Shown: in pieces, positions 46,569-55,103 of the stretch
Layout: each line of letters begins with the position of its first letter
Position numbering within the stretch: position 1 is the first letter of the stretch
NCBI GenBank assembly: GCA_001782675.1
Contig: MFPJ01000043.1
Span: forward strand, 1-55,103
Direction of reading: 5' to 3'
Length of the DNA: 55,103 bases
DNA from: Candidatus Levybacteria bacterium RIFCSPLOWO2_12_FULL_39_17
GTDB taxonomy: Bacteria; Patescibacteriota; Microgenomatia; Levybacterales; GWA1-39-11
Notes under the pieces: generated by a model
What the model saw: only the letters and a program-made list of their open reading frames with translations
Told to the model about the DNA's origin: nothing
Database searches by the model: none
Made by a program: the position numbers and the translations under genes

Positions 46569-47717
46569 TTATTGATTTAATTGGGACTTATATATTCCTA
46601 GGGTTTCTTTGGCCATTTTCTTCCAGGAAAATTTCTTCGATTGTTCGAGTCCCTCCTTAATTAATTCCGATCTGGATTCCTTTGTTAATTTAAATACTTC
46701 TTCCATTCTTTTCCTGATTTCGTCGGGATCATTTGGGTTAAAGTAAATTGCGCAAGCTTCGCAAACTTCCCTATGGACCGGGATATCGGAAGCAATAACT
46801 ATGGAACCGACAGACAAAGCCTCAACAGAAGTCAAAGAAAATCCTTCCATAAAAGATGGAACAACTACCCCTTTAGAATTTTGATACAAAGAAATCAGCT
46901 CCTGATCGTCAACATCTTCAAGAAAAATTATATTTTCTTTCAAGTCCAGACTAAGCACAAGTTTTTCTATTTTTTTGAAGAAAAAATCTTTTTTGCCAAC
47001 GAGTACAAGTTTCACATGTCTTGTCTCAAAATCATTAATCAACATTTTGAAAGCAAAAAGAAGATTCTCTATATTCTTGTGGGGATAATAATTCCCAACC
47101 CTCACAAAATACTCCCTTTCGATATTTTTTATACCTGCCTTGCCGGCAGGCAGGTTAAATTTTTTATTTTTTATATTGCTACCGAATCCTCCTTCGTAAA
47201 TAACTTCAACCTTATCCGAATTTATGCTCGGAAAGGCTTTTAAGACTTCGTCCCGAACGGCATTTGAAGGAACTATTATTTTCTTTGACTTACGAACGGC
47301 ATTTGATAAAACCGCTTTGTATCCGAGTCTTTTGGCTAAATACAAAGGATAAGGAAGCGTTGAGGCTCGGCCGGTCGCGTAATTTTTAACAATTAAATCG
47401 TGCAAAGTAATAATGTAAGGCCTTTTGTAAAATATAGGGACGGAAAAATAAGGGAAGTGAACCAAGTCAAGATTTTCCATATTTAAAACTTTAGGAAAAT
47501 TGACTTGCTCGGAAATCGAATGCCAGGGAAAATCTGCATCAACAATTGACATTTGACATTTGACATTTGATAGATTCATGCCTTTTCGAATAGAGGGATG
47601 GATAAATAGAACGTACTCATTCCTGGAATTGATCAGAACCAAATTCGAAACTAAATTTCTGACATAACGTCCCACTCCTGTTTCATTCCATAATCTTGCG
47701 TCTATCCCGATTCTCAT
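46569..47717 (-). CDS. Glycosyltransferase family 4 (contains repeat-derived segments)
   Basis: GIDARLWNETGVGRYVRNL, VPSFMEGFSLTSVEALSVGSIVIASDIPVHREV. Confidence 0.92.
   Translation of the reverse strand: MRIGIDARLWNETGVGRYVRNLVSNLVLINSRNEYVLFIHPSIRKGMNLSNVKCQMSIVDADFPWHSISEQVNFPKVLNMENLDLVHFPYFSVPIFYKRPYIITLHDLIVKNYATGRASTLPYPLYLAKRLGYKAVLSNAVRKSKKIIVPSNAVRDEVLKAFPSINSDKVEVIYEGGFGSNIKNKKFNLPAGKAGIKNIEREYFVRVGNYYPHKNIENLLFAFKMLINDFETRHVKLVLVGKKDFFFKKIEKLVLSLDLKENIIFLEDVDDQELISLYQNSKGVVVPSFMEGFSLTSVEALSVGSIVIASDIPVHREVCEACAIYFNPNDPDEIRKRMEEVFKLTKESRSELIKEGLEQSKKFSWKKMAKETLGIYKSQLNQ
47124..47175. repeat. Composite element inside a GT gene: TTTTTTA / CCTGCCTTGCCGGCAGGCAGG / TTTTTTA x2
   Basis: Palindrome at 47134-47154 flanked by A/T heptads; encodes NKKFNLPAGKAGIKN. 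Confidence 0.75.
47546..47570. repeat. Heptanucleotide tandem repeat TTGACAT x3.6 inside a GT gene
   Basis: TTGACAT TTGACAT TTGACAT TTGA; encodes SNVKCQMSIV. Confidence 0.88.
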
Positions 47718-48610
47718 AGTTTAATCCGGGAAACTAACTTTTTTAATTTAATTCCCGATAGTACAAGATCATGAACAATTGAAGGATATCTTTTTTTATA
47801 GTGTTTCGAATAGAAAATTTTCATTGCGTTAAATCTTGCTTCATGTGCTATCTTTTTTATTTCTGATGTTGCCACGGTTAGATGCTTTGATTGTTTTTTA
47901 AGCCCACCGGACGCCCCTTTATAATGAAGGATTTCAAATTCTGGGACAAAATAAATTTCCCATCCGTTTTTCTTCAGTCTATAGCAGAAATCAAGATCCT
48001 CCCCATACCAAAAATAATCCTCATCCCACCAGCCCACATCATCTCCGGCAACTCTCCTAACAAGCATAAAAGCTCCGGCAAGAGCATCTATTTTATGAGT
48101 TTTGTTAAGCGATAAATGAGAAAGATTGTATCCTGTAAATGGTTTTAATCGTAAAATCCGAGCCAACCCCGAAAAATGTGAAAAAGCCCTCCATGGAGTA
48201 GGAAAACCGCGATGCGAAGCATCATCCAGCTTTCCGTCCGGAAGCCTCACAAAACAAGTGGAGGCTCCGGCTCTTGAATTCTCATCCATAAAATTAATCA
48301 TTCCGTCAATTGTATTCTCATAAACTAAAGTATCCGAATTTAAAAACAACACATATCTTCCTTGCGACTCTTTAATTCCTATATTATTCGCCTTAGAAAA
48401 TCCAAAATTTCCAGAATTTTCAATAATCTTAAGTTTTAAATTCTTGGTCTTAAGTCTTTTAAGTTCCCCAACAGAATTATCTTCTGATGCATTATCTACA
48501 ACAATAATTTCAAACGAGCTTTTTTTAACAGTTCGAAAAACAGACCTTACGCACTCAACTGTTAATTCCTTCGTATTAAACGAAACAATAATTATCGAAA
48601 CATCCACCAT
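47714..48610 (-). CDS. Family 2 glycosyltransferase (rhamnosyltransferase-like)
   Basis: SIIIVSFNTKELTVECVRSV, VDNASEDNSV, FLNSDTLV, GWWDEDYFWYGEDLDFCYRLKKNGW. Confidence 0.93.
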   Translation of the reverse strand: MVDVSIIIVSFNTKELTVECVRSVFRTVKKSSFEIIVVDNASEDNSVGELKRLKTKNLKLKIIENSGNFGFSKANNIGIKESQGRYVLFLNSDTLVYENTIDGMINFMDENSRAGASTCFVRLPDGKLDDASHRGFPTPWRAFSHFSGLARILRLKPFTGYNLSHLSLNKTHKIDALAGAFMLVRRVAGDDVGWWDEDYFWYGEDLDFCYRLKKNGWEIYFVPEFEILHYKGASGGLKKQSKHLTVATSEIKKIAHEARFNAMKIFYSKHYKKRYPSIVHDLVLSGIKLKKLVSRIKL

Positions 48611-48632
48611 AATAATGTTAACTCATTAATAA

Positions 48633-49805
48633 TCATAGGTTTTCCCAAACCGTATTCAAATTATTCCCAATAACCTTCCATGAATATTCATGTTCTACCA
48701 GTTTACGCGCTTCTTTTGCGATTCTTTCTCTCAAATTCAAATCCAAAAGGACCAGCTCTATTTTCTCGCGAAAATCCCGTGGAGTTGATGCAATAACCAA
48801 GTGTTTTCCGTCTTTAATATCAAGCCCCTCAAGCCTATGCGGCAAAGAGATAACCGGAACACCTATTGCCATTGCTTCAATAATTTTAAAATTTGTTCCT
48901 CCTCCAAGTCTTATTGGCGAAATAAAAATATCCGCATTCTCATATTCATCCTGAATTCTTGGTACAAATTCTTTTGCTTCAACTCGTCTGTCTTTCAAAA
49001 ATCCTAAACTCTCAACCTTTTTTCCTATTACGGTAAGCTTAAAATCTCCGCTTAAGTCCTCAAAAACCTCATTATAAAAATAATTTATAGCATCAACATT
49101 GGGAAAATAAGAAAAATTCCCTATAAACAAAATGTTTTTCCCTGCTTTTGCTTTTGGCAATTTAAATTTAAAATCATCTATATCTACTCCGTTTCTGATA
49201 ATTTCACACTCAACAGCATATTCTCTAATAAATTTTGCTTCAGAAGACGAAACGGCCAAACATAAATCAGCCTTTTTATACATAGAGATTTCTTCGTCTT
49301 TAATTTTATCTGCCTGCGTTTGATACAAAGGACGAAGTAAAACAGAAGTGTTATTATTGACATAGTCCTGGTAAATTTTATTCTCTATATTTTCACTTCC
49401 ATATATCTGCTTTACTCCTAATTTCTTAATCTCGTCACTAATAAAAAAAGCCGTATAAAAGGATTCAAAATGGACAATGTCGATTTTTTTATCTGTGATA
49501 ATCCGCAATAAATCCTTGGCAATCGAAGGAGAGTAATAGAGGGTTTTAAAAATGGAGCTTCCGGAAAACAAACCTAAGAAATTTCTTGGGTCAGAAACTC
49601 TTCTTCGCTCAACAAGTCCTGCCACCCGAACCCCAATCTTTTCAAGTTCGTTTATGTTTTTTTTATCATGACCCGATCTTACAAAGGAAAAAATGAATTT
49701 ATGGAAATTGGACCCGGAGTGCTTAAGCATATTATATGCCCTGGTTTTCCCCCCGCTGTTTGTGGGGTAAGGAAAATCATATGTGACAAATAGTAATCTC
49801 TTCAT
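48633..49805 (-). CDS. Glycosyltransferase family 4/1
   Basis: DFPYPTNSGGKTRAYNML, ILFIGNFSYFPNVDAI, SPIRLGGGTNFKIIEAMAIGVPVIS. Confidence 0.92.
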   Translation of the reverse strand: MKRLLFVTYDFPYPTNSGGKTRAYNMLKHSGSNFHKFIFSFVRSGHDKKNINELEKIGVRVAGLVERRRVSDPRNFLGLFSGSSIFKTLYYSPSIAKDLLRIITDKKIDIVHFESFYTAFFISDEIKKLGVKQIYGSENIENKIYQDYVNNNTSVLLRPLYQTQADKIKDEEISMYKKADLCLAVSSSEAKFIREYAVECEIIRNGVDIDDFKFKLPKAKAGKNILFIGNFSYFPNVDAINYFYNEVFEDLSGDFKLTVIGKKVESLGFLKDRRVEAKEFVPRIQDEYENADIFISPIRLGGGTNFKIIEAMAIGVPVISLPHRLEGLDIKDGKHLVIASTPRDFREKIELVLLDLNLRERIAKEARKLVEHEYSWKVIGNNLNTVWENL

Positions 49806-49807
49806 AT

Positions 49808-49842
49808 TAATTTCTAATTTCTAAGTGCTCTAATTTCTAATC
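49808..49842. repeat. Intergenic TAATTTC heptad repeats (two pairs)
   Basis: TAATTTCTAATTTCTAAG...TAATTTCTAATC in the gap between two GT genes. Confidence 0.75.
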
Positions 49843-49936
49843 AATTTTTAAAGCACCAATATCCAATCAGACATTGTTTAATTGGGAAATTGGGATTTGA
49901 TTAGGTCAATTAGAATAATTAGGTTAATTAGTAATT

Positions 49937-51436
49937 TCATTTCAGTTTTAGTATCAAATATGCTTCGCTTGATGCAACAACCGGATACATTGTTCCAAAA
50001 CCTTTAAAATCACTTTGTGTCGGATTTGCAATCACCAAATAATTCGCACCCATTTTTATCAAGTCCTCTATCGGCTTCTCAAAAACCGGCCAACCGGGTC
50101 TTCCAATATGATACAAAAATGAAGTGCTGCCGTCGTATGGCGCAATGACAACTGCGTCTTTTGGCAAAATTTCATCTGCTTTTTTCCCTGCCGCAACCAT
50201 TCCCCTATCATTTATATTGAAAAAATCTCTCACCCCTCCGCCAAGTCCCTTTTTGCTTATTCCAAACCAAGCAATAAAAAATGACAGAAAAATTAAAAAA
50301 ACCGTAAAAGTTTTGGCAAGATTATTTTTTCCGAACTTTTCGAATAATAAACCGGCTCCAATTCCGCAAATTATTGATATTGTAGGAATTATCAGAATCT
50401 GATAGTAGTCATGCTGAACATTTCCTGTCGCTATTACTATTAAATAAAGAAGTGATGAAGCAATAAAAGATACAAAAAATCCCCAATTCTTCATACCTTT
50501 TAATCCATAAACGCCTGCCGCCAAAAAAATAACACCCAAATAGCCAAGAATTAAACGCGTTATTCTTTCATAGAAGATCCATCTGAAAAATGCAGGCCTG
50601 AATCTGATCCCGTTTCCATTGAAAAGCCAATTCGACGCGGGGACACCTTGGGGATATTGAAAAATCCAATTTCTCCATAAGATTAAAGGTACCAAGGATA
50701 TAATCGCAAAGAGCCAAAGCTGCCAATTTACAATAAATTTCGCACCGAACTTCTTATGTGCCAGATAAACCATGGGGATCGCAAAAAAAAGCGCATAGGG
50801 TTTCAAAAGAAATGCTAAGGCAGTAAAAACAATAGAAAGAATAAAGTATTTTTGATTTTTGATTTTTGATTTTTCTTCGATCCACTTATCAAAAAAATAA
50901 ATTCCTGCCAGAATTGATGCCACCATTGACGGATCAGGCAAAATTGTGCGACCGAAATAAATTGAGAATGGCAAGAAAAGCATAAAGCAAGCTGCAAAAA
51001 AAGCAGAGATTTCATTGGAATATTTTTTTGTTAGAAGAAAAATAAAAAAAGCAGAAGCTAGCGTTGCAAAAATAGAAATTAATCTCCCCCATTCTTCAAG
51101 ACTCAAACCTGTACACCCTCCGGGTGGATTAGCTTGACACCTATTCTCCGAAAATATGTTGAATAATCCTGCCTGAACGGTGTTATATATCGGAAATTCT
51201 ACGAAACGAAAACCTTCGGGATTATCAATGCCTGATTGAACATTTGAGATGTCATAATATTTTGGATATAGAATATTTATTCCATCACGGACGAAAATTT
51301 TTGAAACTGCCGAAGTATCCGATTGGCGCCATGAATGCCAATCTGCAACAGGACCATCAAATCGATATAAACGAACTAAAAAACCTACAAAAAAGATACC
51401 GATCAGACCGGCAATTTTCAGCCTATGCATTACCAT
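49937..51436 (-). CDS. ArnT/PMT-type (GT39/GT83-like) membrane glycosyltransferase
   Basis: ADWHSWRQSDTSAVSKIF, EFPIYNTVQAGLF, ~10 TM segments. Confidence 0.8.
   Translation of the reverse strand: MVMHRLKIAGLIGIFFVGFLVRLYRFDGPVADWHSWRQSDTSAVSKIFVRDGINILYPKYYDISNVQSGIDNPEGFRFVEFPIYNTVQAGLFNIFSENRCQANPPGGCTGLSLEEWGRLISIFATLASAFFIFLLTKKYSNEISAFFAACFMLFLPFSIYFGRTILPDPSMVASILAGIYFFDKWIEEKSKIKNQKYFILSIVFTALAFLLKPYALFFAIPMVYLAHKKFGAKFIVNWQLWLFAIISLVPLILWRNWIFQYPQGVPASNWLFNGNGIRFRPAFFRWIFYERITRLILGYLGVIFLAAGVYGLKGMKNWGFFVSFIASSLLYLIVIATGNVQHDYYQILIIPTISIICGIGAGLLFEKFGKNNLAKTFTVFLIFLSFFIAWFGISKKGLGGGVRDFFNINDRGMVAAGKKADEILPKDAVVIAPYDGSTSFLYHIGRPGWPVFEKPIEDLIKMGANYLVIANPTQSDFKGFGTMYPVVASSEAYLILKLK
50849..50869. 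repeat. Heptanucleotide tandem repeat TTTTTGA x3 inside the ArnT/PMT-like gene
   Basis: TTTTTGA x3 followed by TTTTTC; encodes KSKIKNQK. Confidence 0.88.
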
Positions 51437-51472
51437 TATTCTAATTTATTTGAGAACTATTATCAAACCAGA

Positions 51473-54400
51473 TCAGTAAGTCGCAGGAGGAGGAATTATT
51501 TCTTTTAATGTTCCGTCTTCCTGGAAAATTAAAACTCTGTTTGACGGTGATTTTGCTGCTTGTTCTAAGGCATAGTTTAAATTCGATGTAATTTCTACTT
51601 CTAAGTTTTTATTTTGGAAAGCAAACCATACGGCATCGCGAAGACCCCAAGGGAATATCCATGCTCCTCCATTTTTAAGAGGAACATTAAGAAAGTAATA
51701 CTTTGATGATTTGCCTGCCCATTGCTGCGAATAAAGACTGTCTAGTGATATGAAAAAGTTTTGACTCTTTTTGCCTGCTCCATTCCAATCACTGTATATT
51801 TGCTGTATTTGAACGATATGAAAAAGGGAAAAAGTAGTAACAATCAATCCAATCGCAAGAATTGCAATTTCTTTACCTGAATAAAGCAAATACAAATAGA
51901 GTTTCTTTAAGAAAAAGACAAAAAGAAAAATAAGACCAAGGGATGCTAGGTAACTATAACGGGAAGCTATGTTCCCAAATCCTAAGAACGGCAATAAGGA
52001 AATTAAGAAGAATAACAATCCGAAATAAATAATTCTCTTGTCTCGATCTTCTATCTTTCTTAATAAAGATTTTATATTGAAGATCCTAAACGATAATAGA
52101 GATAACAATAATCCAACCACAATACCTAAAGCCGACAAAGCAATATTTACCCTCAGAAGATTTCTTACAAGCTCATAAAAGGGCAGTGACGGTAATCCAA
52201 AAATTGTCAGCATCAAATATCCCCATACATTTCCAATCAAATTGAAAGGAAGCTTGAGGAGATTGTAGCTATAATCTCCCCCCTGCCAATGACTACCTGA
52301 TATAAATCGTAAAATCAAGTATAGAAATACCGGAAGAAATAAAATTAAATAAAGTTTTATATTTTTCTTCAAATTTAAGGAGGCGCCCTCAATTACAAAT
52401 CTGTACATAATTATCAGAAGAGGAGCCACTACTCCAAGTTCATAAAATAAAAGTGATAAAGCAATGGATACAATAGAGCTTATTAAGAAAATTTTTCTTT
52501 TGGTTTCTTCCCACTTAATAAACAGAAGTAAGGCTAAAATGATAAAAACTGCATTGAATAAATGACCAACGGAAGAAATCCAAAAAATTTCCTCCGAGTA
52601 ACCGGTTGAAATAAGAAACAGAAGTGAAGCAAGAAAAGCAAGGAGGGAATCTTTGAATATTTTTCCGGCCAGCCAAAAGAAAAGAACAGCAACAATTAAA
52701 TGAAGAGCTATTGAAACTGCATGGTAAACAGTTTGGTTAAGCCAAAAGAAAGAGTACATTGATAAAAAGAAAATTTTCGTACCCGGCCGCCAGAAGAAAC
52801 CGTCTGCGGAAGTAAAGTAACCAAAGACAGTTTTACTAAGAGATTGGCATGTTTCGCCAGTAAGTTTCGGGCAATCCGCAACCCATCTTAACCATGTAAA
52901 ATCATCACCTACAAAAAAGTTGTTTACCATCGGATAGTAAAAAGTTATTGCAAGAGCCGCAAGAAGTAAAGTTACTGCAAGAGAAGAGGTTACTATTTTT
53001 TTGAATTCTTGGAACAAATTAATATTTTTATCAGCATAGATATGAAGAGTTGCCATTAAAACTCCCATTAATATCCAAAGAACATAAGCAATTTTAGATG
53101 CATCAAATACATCAATTAACAACGCATTCAGCATTAATCCTACGACACCGGCAGAAAACCCTACGACAAAACTTCGTGCAAAAGGAGATTCGATTTTGGG
53201 GAAAACTTTTATTATATAGATTGCCGCTCCTATAAATATTGATAAAAAAGAAATTAAGCCTAAAATTCCTGTTTCTCCCAATAATCTTAAATAATTATTG
53301 TCAACCGCAAGACCTACTGATGAATAGCCACTACCTACTAAGATATTCCTTTTGAAAGCATCAACAGCTCTTGGCCATTCGCCTTGAAAACGGGTGGTAA
53401 ATGAAAGATCGTAAGCGGAGGCTCTTTTTATCAGAAAGTCACCCTGAAACATAAAAGCTGATTGAGAGGAGTCATTTCCCGAAGGTTTTTCGTAAAAAAA
53501 TTCTCCCACCCTTTTTGTCACAGGAGAAAGCGAAAGATTAATATATCCTGTCCCTTGTGGAAGACTTTCTCCCGTAGGAGCATTGGGTGGCTCAACAAGA
53601 ACAACTTCCGGCTGAAGGGAGTTTAGAGGAACCAAAGCTGAAGGAGTTGCAACTTGAGCCTCTTCTTTCTCGGTCATGGTTAAATTAAGCTGATCCGTAC
53701 TTTGGAAAAATCTTCTTCTTATGGTTTTATCCTGAAAATAAGACGAAGAAACTTTTCTTGCATGTCCTATTGGATTTCCGGTTGTTACATCAACTACCAC
53801 ATCAATTTTTTTAATTGTATTTCCAAAACGATCTAGTAAAGCAGGGGAGAAACGAAAGATAAGAAGTCCCACAATAAGTGCCACAGGGAGAACAAAAATA
53901 ACAAATTTTTTCTTTTGGAAAAGCAGTACGAGTCCAAGTGAAATAAGCAAAACGAAAAAAGAAACTCTTGAAACAGTCATAAACAGAAGGATAAAACTCA
54001 AGAAAACGAGTCCCAAAATAAGGATTTTACTGATCCATTTGTTCACAGCGAAAAATACACTTGCAAGAATCGGGATCACCAGTACAAGATAAGCCGCCAA
54101 GTCGTAGTGTCCGGCAAAAGTTGAAGGAACACGCGAAAGAGAAGAAAGTTTAATGGGAGTCCCTTTTGCAAATTCCTCATTCATTGTTAAGAATGCAGGG
54201 AACCCCAAGTACCTTTGACCAAAACCGTAAATGATTACAAGAAAAAGAGTAAGGCAGATGACTCCAAAAACATAAGGGAGAAATTTTTTTTCTTTCATTC
54301 CTGAGTATGCTATAAAGAACAAACTCAAGTATTCAATTTGGCGCAAATAACCTAAGAAGGCAATATTTGGAAAAATATTTGCTGTTGTCGGAAAAATCAG

Positions 54401-54673
54401 GACAACTCCATGAATAGTTGCAATACCTCCAACAATCCAAAATATAATAATCGGAAGCGTAAGGGGAGTTTTTAAAGTAACCTTTTTCTTAAAAAGTAAA
54501 GCCAGCCACAAGAAAAGGACAAAAAGAACAACAAAATCTTCAACCCTAATGTAAACCCAGGTGTTTACAATGTCAAAAAGCGGTAATTTAGGATAGAGGG
54601 GAATAAATGCCAGCAAGAAAAGCGTGGCCAGAAATAAACTATTCTCCCAAATCCAAGAAAAAACCTTCTTCAT
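51473..54673 (-). CDS. Bimodular membrane protein: N-terminal O-antigen ligase/polymerase-like, C-terminal PMT-like glycosyltransferase
   Basis: TVSRVSFFVLLISLGLVL and SGYSSVGLAVDNNYLRLLGETGILG (Wzy/WaaL-like); then FFVGDDFTWLRWVADC...FFWRPGTKIFF (PMT-like). Confidence 0.78.
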   Translation of the reverse strand: MKKVFSWIWENSLFLATLFLLAFIPLYPKLPLFDIVNTWVYIRVEDFVVLFVLFLWLALLFKKKVTLKTPLTLPIIIFWIVGGIATIHGVVLIFPTTANIFPNIAFLGYLRQIEYLSLFFIAYSGMKEKKFLPYVFGVICLTLFLVIIYGFGQRYLGFPAFLTMNEEFAKGTPIKLSSLSRVPSTFAGHYDLAAYLVLVIPILASVFFAVNKWISKILILGLVFLSFILLFMTVSRVSFFVLLISLGLVLLFQKKKFVIFVLPVALIVGLLIFRFSPALLDRFGNTIKKIDVVVDVTTGNPIGHARKVSSSYFQDKTIRRRFFQSTDQLNLTMTEKEEAQVATPSALVPLNSLQPEVVLVEPPNAPTGESLPQGTGYINLSLSPVTKRVGEFFYEKPSGNDSSQSAFMFQGDFLIKRASAYDLSFTTRFQGEWPRAVDAFKRNILVGSGYSSVGLAVDNNYLRLLGETGILGLISFLSIFIGAAIYIIKVFPKIESPFARSFVVGFSAGVVGLMLNALLIDVFDASKIAYVLWILMGVLMATLHIYADKNINLFQEFKKIVTSSLAVTLLLAALAITFYYPMVNNFFVGDDFTWLRWVADCPKLTGETCQSLSKTVFGYFTSADGFFWRPGTKIFFLSMYSFFWLNQTVYHAVSIALHLIVAVLFFWLAGKIFKDSLLAFLASLLFLISTGYSEEIFWISSVGHLFNAVFIILALLLFIKWEETKRKIFLISSIVSIALSLLFYELGVVAPLLIIMYRFVIEGASLNLKKNIKLYLILFLPVFLYLILRFISGSHWQGGDYSYNLLKLPFNLIGNVWGYLMLTIFGLPSLPFYELVRNLLRVNIALSALGIVVGLLLSLLSFRIFNIKSLLRKIEDRDKRIIYFGLLFFLISLLPFLGFGNIASRYSYLASLGLIFLFVFFLKKLYLYLLYSGKEIAILAIGLIVTTFSLFHIVQIQQIYSDWNGAGKKSQNFFISLDSLYSQQWAGKSSKYYFLNVPLKNGGAWIFPWGLRDAVWFAFQNKNLEVEITSNLNYALEQAAKSPSNRVLIFQEDGTLKEIIPPPATY

Positions 54674-55103
54674 ACAATACTTTTTAATGCTTCTTTATAG
54701 CTAAGGACTAAATATTTATTATTTATTATTTTACCCAGTAATACAAGAACAGATGCTTTAAACACAAGAAGTGATTTTATCAAAAGTAATGATAAGTTAT
54801 TTCCATGTTTTTTATTAAAATAGATAAGTCCTTTGTAAATATTTTTAATTGCAAAGCTTCTACTGGAGCTTCCTTGACCTTTGTGAAGAATAATTGCGCT
54901 CGGGGAGAAATAAGTTTTATAATTTTCTTTTTTTGCGCGCAAACATAAATCCATATCTTCAACATACATAAAATAATTTTCATCAAATCCCCCTAGGTTT
55001 CTAAATACATCCGAGCGAACCATCATAAACCCACCGCTCACAAAATCGACCTCCTGAAGTTGACCGGGAGAAAATCTGAACCCTAAGGCCTCATCCAACC
55101 CCA
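54670..55103 (-). CDS. Family 2 glycosyltransferase, C-terminal part (N-terminus beyond window edge)
   Basis: FVSGGFMMVRSDVFRNLGGFDENYFMYVEDMDLCLRAKKENYKTYF; frame open to the window end. Confidence 0.88.
   Translation of the reverse strand, partial: GLDEALGFRFSPGQLQEVDFVSGGFMMVRSDVFRNLGGFDENYFMYVEDMDLCLRAKKENYKTYFSPSAIILHKGQGSSSRSFAIKNIYKGLIYFNKKHGNNLSLLLIKSLLVFKASVLVLLGKIINNKYLVLSYKEALKSIV

Noticed and set aside
46773-47243. 156-aa plus-strand ORF antisense to a GT gene
   Set aside because: Antisense to a clear GT4; part of it is translation of the repeat element in another frame (TCLAGRQV).
48423-48466. TTAAGT-rich imperfect repeat in the GT2 gene
   Set aside because: Too irregular in spacing to count as a clear heptad array; left out of the repeat family.
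1-55103. CRISPR arrays
   Set aside because: No 25-40 nt direct repeats with regular unique spacers seen; the tandem repeats present are 7-bp units.
1-55103. UGA recoding (as in SR1/Gracilibacteria)
   Set aside because: Long core genes end at and avoid internal TGA in the standard code; no need for recoding.

Overview
The window looks like one chromosome segment of a Candidate Phyla Radiation (Patescibacteria, probably Microgenomates-like) bacterium. This placement is inferred from gene content and style; no search was run. Main blocks: (1) a left-edge cell-surface glycan cluster (GT2/GT4 glycosyltransferases, a membrane-fused SDR epimerase, a large membrane protein), then tRNA-Val(CAC), lepB, parB-like, rpmA, rplU, rodA and ileS. 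(2) A near-complete division/cell-wall (dcw) cluster on the minus strand (31510 to 15569): mraZ-rsmH-ftsL-ftsI-murC-murA-two sugar nucleotidyltransferases-murF-mraY-ftsW-murG-ftsQ-ftsA-ftsZ, with a recognisable MraZ-box promoter and an intrinsic terminator after ftsZ. (3) purF, glyS, purB, a Nudix-like protein, obgE, a triple zinc-ribbon protein and a convergent type II R-M pair. (4) recO, a DUF4012 protein and a long polysaccharide/glycosyltransferase cluster to the right edge. Strongest unexplained signals: (a) a three-gene caspase/CHAT-like protease module (14120-15197) downstream of ftsZ, bracketed by ftsZ's own 3' end and a second, synonymously diverged relic of the FtsZ C-terminus at 13964, which looks like an integration scar; (b) an orphan ~80-nt structured RNA at ~40913-40991 with consensus -35/-10 boxes, a GCAA-capped 5' hairpin and an intrinsic terminator that competes with an upstream hairpin; (c) a recurring architecture of heptanucleotide tandem repeats, sometimes flanking palindromes, embedded in frame in proteins (IleS, RsmH, several glycosyltransferases) and in intergenic DNA. 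All functional names come from motif recognition by eye.
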